A program made the translations under genes and the position numbers. Positions 1 through 5,885 of a stretch of 6,234 bases of DNA are shown here, piece by piece; position 1 is the first letter of the stretch; each line of letters opens with the position of its first letter. This DNA comes from Gammaproteobacteria bacterium (GTDB taxonomy: Bacteria; Pseudomonadota; Gammaproteobacteria; Pseudomonadales; Azotimanducaceae_A), in assembly GCA_026713405.1 (NCBI GenBank), contig JAPOON010000136.1, positions 1 to 6,234 on the forward strand, read 5' to 3'. A model generated the notes under the pieces. That model saw nothing but the letters and a program-made list of their open reading frames with translations. It was not told the origin of the DNA and did not search any database.

Positions 1-83
1 AGGATCACCAGCCATCGGGTCGCGAGCACCCGCTCTGCGAATCGCTTTGCGAAGGACCCTTTATCTATGCCGGACTCGTCCAC
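1..83 (-). CDS. Partial N-terminus, probable RND/MMPL-family exporter
   Basis: An open frame begins with GTG at 83-81 and runs off the left edge after 27 codons. The residues read MDESGIDKGS, then FAKRFAERVLATRWLVI. A short polar lead, an Arg-rich amphipathic stretch and then the start of a hydrophobic segment (WLVI) is the pattern seen at the N-terminus of RND-superfamily (MMPL-type) exporters, just before the first transmembrane helix. Such proteins sit in the inner membrane and export lipids or other hydrophobic compounds. A weak Shine-Dalgarno (GGTGA at 98-94) lies 10 nt upstream; an in-frame TTG at 104-102 is an alternative start. The gene follows the flavin-barrel gene on the same strand after about 90 bp, so co-transcription is possible. 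The fragment is too short for a firm family call: that it is coding is plausible, and the exporter identity is inference. Confidence 0.4.
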   Translation of the reverse strand, partial: MDESGIDKGSFAKRFAERVLATRWLVI

Positions 84-174
84 GGTAAGCGAGTCACCAG
101 TCAAGCGGCGGCCTGGCCTGACACAAAAGCGGTGAACGGGAGCGAAGTTGACTCATTTGACAGGGCGCCAAGCG

Positions 175-600
175 TCACAACCGCTTGCTGAAATCCGCCG
201 TCATCCAGCGACTGGGATGAATGGAAACGCGGTAGGCGCCTTCCACCGGGCTGGCGTCGGCATAGGCATCGCCCTCTGCCTGGCCGAGATAGCGCCGGGC
301 CAACGGCCGCAGGTGCTCCTCGGTTTTTGCGCCTTCCAGGCTCACCGTTCCTTCGACGGTTACGTACTTGTACGGCGGCGCTTCCTCCTGGACGACGAAC
401 GTGACGGAAAGCCCGTCGGTGAGCAGCCTGCCCTTGCGTGACCTCGGGTCGAGTATTACGTGAATGTCACCCCCGGGTGCATAGTCGTACCAGATCGGGG
501 AGCAGACCGGAGCGCCGTCACCCGGAACGCAGAGCACGCCGACGTGCAACTCGGCCAGGAATGTCTCGCGCTCCGATCGGGACATGGTCAATAGGCCCAT
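175..600 (-). CDS. PPOX/FDOR split-barrel flavin-family protein (pyridoxamine 5'-phosphate oxidase-like)
   Basis: This 141-residue protein looks like a small split beta-barrel member of the PPOX/flavin-deazaflavin oxidoreductase superfamily, soluble and cytoplasmic, binding FMN, F420 or a related cofactor. Visible family marks are an N-terminal helix (SRSERETFLAEL, residues 7-18) leading into a first strand HVGVLCV; PIWYDY at 35-40; a phosphate-binding-like SRKGRLL at 54-60; PPYKYVTVEGTV at 75-86; RRYLG at 102-106; and the closing PSRWMTADF at 129-137. The length is normal for the group. The frame is open further upstream, but residues before ATG 600 look non-coding and the homologous part starts here; ATG 585 (MSRSER) is an equally reasonable start. 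No strong Shine-Dalgarno precedes either. The substrate cannot be told from sequence: true PNP oxidase (PdxH) is longer and differs, so a redox or cofactor-binding role is the safer reading. It is transcribed away from the transaminase. Confidence 0.8.
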   Translation of the reverse strand: MGLLTMSRSERETFLAELHVGVLCVPGDGAPVCSPIWYDYAPGGDIHVILDPRSRKGRLLTDGLSVTFVVQEEAPPYKYVTVEGTVSLEGAKTEEHLRPLARRYLGQAEGDAYADASPVEGAYRVSIHPSRWMTADFSKRL

Positions 601-695
601 CTGTTTGGTCCGCTGATCAGGAGTGCGGCTATCTTCCCCGTATCGGCGGGGGCATGCAACTTGCTTCAAGGCTCGCGGATGTCGCGGCACAGGGC

Positions 696-723
696 TTTAC
701 AGCATCGCGGGCGGGCGCATACT
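696..723 (+). promoter_or_regulatory. Candidate sigma70 promoter for the transaminase
   Basis: A -35-like TTTACA at 696-701 (5 of 6 matches to TTGACA) is followed 16 nt later by CATACT at 718-723 (4 of 6 matches to TATAAT); TACTCT at 720-725, with 18-nt spacing, is the alternative -10. Transcription would begin near 730 and leave a leader of about 37 nt before the TTG start at 767. This is a consensus match in the right place, not proof of activity. Confidence 0.4.
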
Positions 724-753
724 CTCGCCGTCGGGACCAGCCCTACCGCGACC

Positions 754-759
754 GGGAGA
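754..759 (+). promoter_or_regulatory. Ribosome binding site that fixes a TTG start
   Basis: GGGAGA lies 7-8 nt before the TTG at 767-769, ideal Shine-Dalgarno spacing. No ATG exists in the frame near the position where family members begin, and the next in-frame ATG (residue 14, inside HWMPYTS) would remove conserved N-terminal residues. This site is therefore the main argument for the TTG start of the transaminase. Confidence 0.65.
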
Positions 760-766
760 TCGGCAT

Positions 767-2086
767 TTGAACGATTCCACATCGTCTTTCTACGACGCCC
801 ACTGGATGCCTTATACCTCCAATCGGGCGTTCAAGCAGGATCCGAGAATCGTGGAGCGCGCGGAGGGCTGCCATTACTACACGCCGGACGGCCGCAAGAT
901 CTTCGACAGCCTGTCGGGGCTCTGGTGCTGCGGCGCCGGCCATGGTCACGCGGCCATCGCCGAAGCGGTGGCGAACCAGCTTGGCCGCATGGAGTATGCC
1001 CCTGCCTTCCAGTTCGGCCACGCCTCGAGTTTCGAGCTGGCCAATCGCATCGTCGAGTTGATGCCGGAGGGCCTTTCCCACGTCTTCTTCACGAATTCCG
1101 GGTCTGAGAGCACCGATACATCCCTCAAGATCGCCCGTGCTTACTGGCGGGAGGCCGGTCGCCCGGGCAAGACCAAGCTGATCGGCCGCGTCAGGGGATA
1201 TCACGGGGTCAATTTCGGCGGTACCAGCCTGGGCGGCATCGGCCCCAACCGGCAGATGTACGGGCCGCTGCTCGACACGGACCACCTGTCGGCCACGCTG
1301 CTGCCGGAAAATGCGTTCAGCCGGGGCATGCCGCAATACGGGAGCCACCTGGCGGATCAGCTCGAGGAAATCGTGGCGTTGCACGATGCCTCCAACATCG
1401 CGGCCGTGATCGTGGAGCCCATGTCCGGATCCGGCGGCGTGGTAGTGCCGCCCGCAGGCTACCTGCAGCGGTTGCGGGAGATCTGCGACCGTCATGACAT
1501 CCTGCTGATCTTCGATGAAGTGATTACCGGGTTCGGGCGCGCGGGATCCATGACCGGAGCCCAGGAGTTCGGCGTGGTGCCCGACATCCTGAATCTCGCC
1601 AAGCAACTGACCAACGGCACGGTTCCCATGGGCGCCGTGGTAACCAGCGAGACGATCTATCGCGCCTTCATGGAGGCGCCGAAGCCGCTGCATGCCGTCG
1701 AATTGCCCCACGGCTATACCTACTCGGCACATCCGGTTGCCTGTGCGGCCGGGCTCGCGGCGCTTGATCTGCTTGTGGCGGAAGGGATGATCGAGCGCGG
1801 GCGGTCATTGGCCCTGCAGTTCGAGAAGTACCTGCACGAACTCCGGGGTGCGCCGCACGTTGTCGACATCCGCAACTACGGACTCGCCGGCGCGGTGCAA
1901 CTGCAGCCGCGGGATGGCGACCCCACGGTGAGGCCATACGAGGCGGGGCTGAAGATGTGGGAAGCGGGTTTTTATGTGCGCTGGGGCGGCGATACGCTGC
2001 AGTTCGGGCCGCCGTTCGTCGCCGAGGCGTCGGACCTCGAGGCCATGTTCGAGCGCCTTGCGGCCGTATTGCCGGAGGTCGCCTGA
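767..2086 (+). CDS. Omega-amino acid:pyruvate aminotransferase (beta-alanine:pyruvate transaminase-like)
   Basis: This 439-residue PLP enzyme of class III (fold type I) transfers an amino group from an omega-amino acid such as beta-alanine, or from an amine, to pyruvate, giving a semialdehyde or ketone plus alanine. It is cytosolic. Visible features are DAHWMPYTSNRAFK (10-23), the substrate-site stretch GLWCCGAGHGH (51-61), the PLP-phosphate loop NSGSES (110-115), RGYHGVNFGG (143-152), IVEPMSGSGG (215-224), the cofactor aspartate D250 in IFDEVITGFGR, the Schiff-base lysine K279 in LAKQLTNG, HGYTYSAHP (315-323), and the carboxylate-binding arginine R405 in GFYVRWGGDTLQFGP. The C-terminal half closely resembles Pseudomonas omega-amino acid:pyruvate transaminases, and the length is normal. 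NSGSESTDTSLKIA departs from the more usual NSGSEAVDTALKIA, a mild change beside the cofactor. The gene starts at TTG with a good Shine-Dalgarno. It appears to be a single-gene transcript with its own promoter and terminator. The family is secure; the exact donor (beta-alanine, diamine, taurine-like or other) is not. Confidence 0.92.
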   Translation: MNDSTSSFYDAHWMPYTSNRAFKQDPRIVERAEGCHYYTPDGRKIFDSLSGLWCCGAGHGHAAIAEAVANQLGRMEYAPAFQFGHASSFELANRIVELMPEGLSHVFFTNSGSESTDTSLKIARAYWREAGRPGKTKLIGRVRGYHGVNFGGTSLGGIGPNRQMYGPLLDTDHLSATLLPENAFSRGMPQYGSHLADQLEEIVALHDASNIAAVIVEPMSGSGGVVVPPAGYLQRLREICDRHDILLIFDEVITGFGRAGSMTGAQEFGVVPDILNLAKQLTNGTVPMGAVVTSETIYRAFMEAPKPLHAVELPHGYTYSAHPVACAAGLAALDLLVAEGMIERGRSLALQFEKYLHELRGAPHVVDIRNYGLAGAVQLQPRDGDPTVRPYEAGLKMWEAGFYVRWGGDTLQFGPPFVAEASDLEAMFERLAAVLPEVA

Positions 2087-2099
2087 CGTGGCGGCCTCC
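2074..2099 (+). terminator. Hairpin terminator enclosing the transaminase stop codon
   Basis: The arms GGAGGTCGCC (2074-2083) and GGCGGCCTCC (2090-2099) form a 10-bp stem with one G-U wobble and a 6-nt loop, TGACGT, whose first three bases are the stop codon of the transaminase. The tail TTGTGTG is only weakly U-rich. It fits an intrinsic terminator overlapping the end of the gene; efficiency is uncertain because the U-tract is poor. It may also help separate this transcript from the convergent carboxylase. Confidence 0.55.
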
Positions 2100-2137
2100 T
2101 TGTGTGCATCGGCTTGTGCACCGGTTCGTTCGAGTCC

Positions 2138-2338
2138 GTGACCTACGCCGGCAACCGACGAATCAACGATGCGGACAGCCACCTGATGGAGCTGCCCGAT
2201 TTCCTGACGTCCCGGGCCGATGCCGATTACACCGAAGCGATTGCCGGCCTGAATGCCGGCTCACGGGAAGCGTTACCAGGTATCGACGTTGGGCCGTTTC
2301 TTGTGTGTGCGCGGGGGGCGGGGCGCCACGGATCGTAA
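2138..2338 (+). pseudogene. Truncated N-terminus of an amidohydrolase_2-type (TIM-barrel) gene
   Basis: A 66-codon frame from GTG 2138 reads MTYAGNRRINDADSHLMELP, then DFLTSRADADYTEAIAGLN. The stretch INDADSHLMELPDFL (residues 9-23) strongly resembles the first strand and metal-site region of amidohydrolase_2 family hydrolases, which typically begin with (I)IDADSHxxE and run for 300 residues or more. Here only about 45 residues look family-like. From 2273 on, the frame is simply antisense to the conserved C-terminal tail of the carboxylase, so the natural rest of the gene is missing. The start has no clear Shine-Dalgarno. Asn10 occupies the place usually held by a hydrophobic residue. I read it as the stub of a gene cut by an old deletion or rearrangement; a functioning 66-residue protein is possible but unlikely. 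Confidence 0.5.
2243..2260 (-). terminator. Possible weak terminator for the carboxylase
   Basis: Two GCCGGC blocks (2243-2248 and 2255-2260) can pair into a 6-bp GC-only stem with a 6-nt loop, 12 nt beyond the carboxylase stop codon. No U-tract follows on the minus strand, and the blocks lie within the amidohydrolase stub, so the pairing may be chance. Listed because it is the only hairpin I noticed shortly after this stop. Confidence 0.25.
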
Positions 2339-5300
2339 CGCCGCCGTGATCCACTTGCGGGAGTCGGCGGGGTCGATCGTATCGTCGAGTTCGAAGACCG
2401 ATGCGGTGTTGACCGCCTTGCCTCTTTCGTACAGGCCCTCGACGATCTTTTCGTAAGCTTCCTTGCGCTCCTGGGGGTCTTCGATGGCTTGCAGGTCCTT
2501 GCGGTAGCCGAGCTTGGCGGCGCCTTCCAGCCCCATCCCCCCGAATTCGCCGGTCGGCCAGGTCACGGTGAACAGCGGCGCCTTGAAGCTGCCGCCGGCC
2601 ATGGCCTGGGCGCCGAGCCCGTAGGCCTTGCGGATGACGATGGTCATGAGCGGCACATCGATATTGGCGCCCACCACGAACATGCGGCCGGCGTGGCGCA
2701 CCAGGGCGGTCTTCTCGCTCTCCGGGCCGACCATGATGCCCGGACAGTCGCACAGGCTCAGCACCGGCAGGTCGAAGGCGTCGCACAACTGCAGGAAACG
2801 CGCGCCCTTGTCGGCGCCGTCGGCGTCGATGGCGCCGGACAGGTGGCCCGGGTTGTTGGCGATCACGCCCATTGGCATGCCTTCAACCCGGATGAAGGCG
2901 GTGTAGATGCCGGGCCCCCAGTCCTTGCGAATTTCCAGCACCGAGCCGATATCGGCGATGCCGTAGATGACATCCCGCATGTCGTAGTAGCGCAGCCGGT
3001 TTTCCGGCACCACGAAACGCAACTCGCGTGCGTCCGGCGCCTCCCAGGAATCCACCGGGCCCTGAAAATAGGAAAGGTATTGCCTGGCGACCGCGACGGC
3101 TTCGGCCTCGTCCCTGACGGTGATGTCCACGACGCCGTTGGGTACCTGCACGTCCATGGGGCCCACTTCCTCGGGCCTGAAGACGCCAAGGCCTCCACCC
3201 TCGATCATGGCCGGGCCACCGATGCCGATGTTGGAGCCTTCGGTGGCGATGATCACGTCGCAACAGGCCAGCAACACGGCATTCCCTGCAAAGCAGCGCC
3301 CGGTGGTGATGCCGACAAGGGGGACGAGCCCCGAGAGGCGGGCGAAGTAGGTGAATGCCCAGCAGTCGAGCCCGGCAAAGGAGGCGCCGTCGGTATCGCC
3401 CGGCCGGCCGCCGCCGCCCTCCGCGAACAGCACGGTAGGCAGCCGCTGCTGTTCCGCGAGTTCGAACATGCGGTCTTTCTTGGCGTGGTTCTTGATGCCC
3501 TGGGTGCCGGCCAGCACCATGTAGTCGTAGGACATGACCATGGCGCGGGACCGTTCGGGGCCGAACAGGTCACCGTTGATCCGGCCAAGCCCGCAGACCA
3601 TGCCGTCGCCCGGCGTGTTCTCGATCAGGTCTTCCAGGCTGCGGCGGCGCCGCTGCCCGGCGATGACGAGCGCCCCGTACTCGATGAACGACCCCTCGTC
3701 GCACAGGTCGGCAATGTTCTCGCGGGCCGTGCGGTGCCCCGTTTTGCGCCGCTTGGCCACGGCCCGCGCGCGGTTCTCGTCCAGCCCCTTCGCTTTGCGG
3801 TCGTACACTTCCTGGAGGTCGGGCCGTATGCGGTCGAGGTCCAGCGAAGCGTCGTCGCCCGCTTCCGGCACTGCAATGTCTTGCTCTTCCAGATAGATCA
3901 GCGGGTGGCCTTCGAACACCGTGTCGCCTTCTTCGACGCCCAGCCGCTGGACGATACCGCTCAGTGCCGCGGTCACCACGTGTTCCATCTTCATGGCTTC
4001 CATGATCGCCACCTGTCGGCCGACATGGACGGCATCGCCCGGCGCCAACTCGAAGCTGATGATGGTGCCCTGCATGGGCGCCTTTATGGCAGCGATGCCC
4101 GCGGGCAACTCTTCGGAAACCAGTTCGAGGGCGGCCGGGGCGCTCGGACCGCTGGCGGCTCCCGACTTGCCGTGATCCAGAACTGCCAGCGGGTCGACCT
4201 CGTCCACTTTGGCGCCGGCGAGGGAGCGCGAGGCTCTGGGGCCGTCCAGTCCATCGGCTGCGGACGATCCGCGCTGCGGGCCACTCCGTGCCAGTTGCCC
4301 GATTTCCTCATCGACAAACCCGGTGTGTACATCGTTGGCCTGGAAGCGGGGATGGGCCAACAGGTTCGCCAGGAAATCGAGGTTGGTCGGCACACCTTCG
4401 ATGCGCGTCTCCCGCAGCGCCCGGCCTGCCTTGCGGACCGCGGCGCCGTAGTCGTCGAACGGCGAGTGCACGATCAGCTTGGCCAAGAGCGAGTCGAACG
4501 CGGGATTGGTCGTGTAGCCCTGGCGACCATAGGTGTCGGTGCGCAGGCCCGGCCCGCCCGGAACCTCGAACAGGGTCAATGTGCCGCCGCCGGGTTTGGC
4601 GTTGCCGTCGGGCTGCATCGTTTCCGTGTTGATGCGCGCCTGGATCGCATAGCCGCGCGGGGAGGGCACGTCACACTGCCGCAAGCCGATCTCCTCGAGA
4701 GTCCGCCCCGCGGCCACCTCGAGTTGCGCCCGGACCAGGTCGATGCCCGTGATCTCCTCGGTGACGGTGTGCTCGACCTGCAGGCGCGCGTTGGCTTCGA
4801 TGAAGGCGAACCGCTCGCCGGAGACCATGAACTCCACGGTGCCCGCGCCCCGGTATCCGGAAGCTTCGCCGAGGCGCACCGCGGCGCCGGTGAGGGCATC
4901 GCGAATTTCCGGCGCGAGGCCCGGGCTCGGCGCCACTTCGACCAGCTTCTGGTGGCGCCGCTGTATGCTGCATTCCCGTTCCCACGCATGGCTTACCCCG
5001 CCTTTGCCGTCGGCAACGATCTGCACCTCGATGTGACGGGCATTCGACAGGTACTCCTCGACATACACCTCGGGATTGCCGAATGCGCCCTGTGCCTCCG
5101 AGCGGCACCGCCGGTAGGCCTGCTCGAGTTCCGAGGCATCGGACACCACGCGCATGCCGCGGCCGCCGCCCCCCGACACGGCCTTGATCACCATTGCCGC
5201 GTCGTCTGGACAGCTCGCAAGGAAGGAGCGGGCCTCGTTCACGGAGACCGCGCCGTCACTGCCGGCGATAAGCGGTATCCCGCAATCCCGGGCGAGGGCG

Positions 5301-5653
5301 CGAGCCCGCGTCTTGTCCCCCAGCAGGCTGAGCGTTTCGGGTGCCGGGCCGACGAATGTGAGCCCCGCGTTCTCGACGGCGGCCGCGAATTCGGGGTTTT
5401 CGCTCAGGAATCCGTAGCCGGGATGCACGGCGTCGCATTGGCACTGCCTGGCGATTTCCACGATCTGGCCGATATCTAGGTAGGCCCCCGCGCCCCGGCC
5501 GGAAAGCGCCGCCACCTCGTCGGCGCCGGCGGTGTGCGGTGAGGAGGCGTCGTCTTCGCTATGCATCGCGACGGTGGCCAGCCCCAGTTCGGCGGCGGTG
5601 CGGGCGATGCGTACGGCGATTTCGCCGCGATTGGCGATGAGCAGTTTTTTCAT
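2273..5653 (-). CDS. Single-chain biotin-dependent acyl-CoA carboxylase (BC-BCCP-CT fusion)
   Basis: This 1126-residue protein carries all parts of an acyl-CoA carboxylase. It would carboxylate biotin using ATP and bicarbonate, then transfer the carboxyl group to an acyl-CoA in the cytosol. Biotin carboxylase occupies about 1-450: MKKLLIANRGEIAVRIA start, HPGYGFLSEN (77-86), ATP-grasp loop SGGGGRGM (160-167), ERECSIQRRHQK (225-236), FIEANARLQVEH (284-295), and ARIN with the likely catalytic R340. A Pro/Ala/Ser-rich linker (about 455-515) precedes the carrier domain (about 520-590) with the biotinylated K555 in EAMKMEH. The carboxyltransferase spans about 605-1110: RPGDTDGASFAG (750-761), GRCFAGNAVLLACCDV (785-800), GGPAMIEGGGLG (812-823), ANNPGHLSGAID (932-943), DCPGIMVGPE (969-978), and the tail RTHKKRPNVDTW. 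Domain order and size match single-chain long-chain acyl-CoA carboxylases such as the one studied in Mycobacterium avium. Nothing essential looks missing. Chain-length preference is not readable. ATG 5653 gives the canonical N-terminus despite lacking a clear Shine-Dalgarno. Confidence 0.93.
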   Translation of the reverse strand: MKKLLIANRGEIAVRIARTAAELGLATVAMHSEDDASSPHTAGADEVAALSGRGAGAYLDIGQIVEIARQCQCDAVHPGYGFLSENPEFAAAVENAGLTFVGPAPETLSLLGDKTRARALARDCGIPLIAGSDGAVSVNEARSFLASCPDDAAMVIKAVSGGGGRGMRVVSDASELEQAYRRCRSEAQGAFGNPEVYVEEYLSNARHIEVQIVADGKGGVSHAWERECSIQRRHQKLVEVAPSPGLAPEIRDALTGAAVRLGEASGYRGAGTVEFMVSGERFAFIEANARLQVEHTVTEEITGIDLVRAQLEVAAGRTLEEIGLRQCDVPSPRGYAIQARINTETMQPDGNAKPGGGTLTLFEVPGGPGLRTDTYGRQGYTTNPAFDSLLAKLIVHSPFDDYGAAVRKAGRALRETRIEGVPTNLDFLANLLAHPRFQANDVHTGFVDEEIGQLARSGPQRGSSAADGLDGPRASRSLAGAKVDEVDPLAVLDHGKSGAASGPSAPAALELVSEELPAGIAAIKAPMQGTIISFELAPGDAVHVGRQVAIMEAMKMEHVVTAALSGIVQRLGVEEGDTVFEGHPLIYLEEQDIAVPEAGDDASLDLDRIRPDLQEVYDRKAKGLDENRARAVAKRRKTGHRTARENIADLCDEGSFIEYGALVIAGQRRRRSLEDLIENTPGDGMVCGLGRINGDLFGPERSRAMVMSYDYMVLAGTQGIKNHAKKDRMFELAEQQRLPTVLFAEGGGGRPGDTDGASFAGLDCWAFTYFARLSGLVPLVGITTGRCFAGNAVLLACCDVIIATEGSNIGIGGPAMIEGGGLGVFRPEEVGPMDVQVPNGVVDITVRDEAEAVAVARQYLSYFQGPVDSWEAPDARELRFVVPENRLRYYDMRDVIYGIADIGSVLEIRKDWGPGIYTAFIRVEGMPMGVIANNPGHLSGAIDADGADKGARFLQLCDAFDLPVLSLCDCPGIMVGPESEKTALVRHAGRMFVVGANIDVPLMTIVIRKAYGLGAQAMAGGSFKAPLFTVTWPTGEFGGMGLEGAAKLGYRKDLQAIEDPQERKEAYEKIVEGLYERGKAVNTASVFELDDTIDPADSRKWITAALRSVAPRPPRTHKKRPNVDTW

Positions 5654-5834
5654 GAGCGGTCTGGTGGCATCCGCAGGCTGTTTCGAGGTGGATTGTGCAT
5701 CAAATCCGGGTCCTGGCGCGATTGTCCGGCAGGCGCCGCATTAGTGGCCGGGGTGCGCGGGTGGGTTTTCGGGTCACATCAGGGCTGCGGCCGTGGCCGG
5801 TGCGCCGGGGCCCCTCGGTTCCTACGGGCGTGGA

Positions 5835-5865
5835 ATTGCCTTATCCTTTCAATCACTAAGGCAAT
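5835..5865. promoter_or_regulatory. Perfect 9-bp inverted repeat, candidate operator upstream of the P450
   Basis: ATTGCCTTA (5835-5843) and TAAGGCAAT (5857-5865) are exact reverse complements separated by 13 nt. The half-site centres are 22 bp apart, about two helical turns, which suits a dimeric regulator binding one face of DNA. The repeat ends 20 nt before the P450 start and lies about 180 nt from the carboxylase start, so repression of the P450, or control of both genes, is plausible. The repeat is AT-richer than its surroundings. It could instead form an mRNA hairpin. No regulator gene is in the window to pair with it. Confidence 0.45.
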
Positions 5866-5885
5866 AAACCCCCAATGTCTGAGTC

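Noticed and set aside
148..441. A plus-strand frame opposite the flavin-barrel gene
   Set aside because: It starts at TTG with no clear Shine-Dalgarno, lies antisense to the conserved PPYKYVTVEG region, and shows no recognisable features.
636..651. CCCCG-TATCGG-CGGGG hairpin in the divergent region
   Set aside because: Only a 5-bp stem in GC-rich sequence, without a U-tract or second copy; chance is sufficient.
601..690. A 30-residue upstream extension of the flavin-barrel protein
   Set aside because: Arg/Pro-rich residues with no family resemblance; the recognisable fold begins just after ATG 600 or ATG 585.
623..766. A 48-residue N-terminal extension of the transaminase from GTG 623
   Set aside because: The segment has no similarity to family N-termini, overlaps the promoter and Shine-Dalgarno, and would make the protein unusually long.
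743..1732. A minus-strand open frame of 329 codons opposite the transaminase
   Set aside because: Antisense to conserved transaminase motifs; low-complexity His/Gly/Arg-rich translation with no family features.
2489..5479. A plus-strand open frame of 996 codons opposite the carboxylase
   Set aside because: It lies fully antisense to a gene with clear catalytic motifs throughout. Its translation is rich in His, Gly, Ala and Arg with no recognisable domain, as expected for a GC-rich antisense shadow.
5744..5800. GTGGCCGG occurring twice (5744-5751 and 5793-5800) in the carboxylase-P450 spacer
   Set aside because: Short GC-rich 8-mer with poorly matching flanks; not distinguishable from composition.
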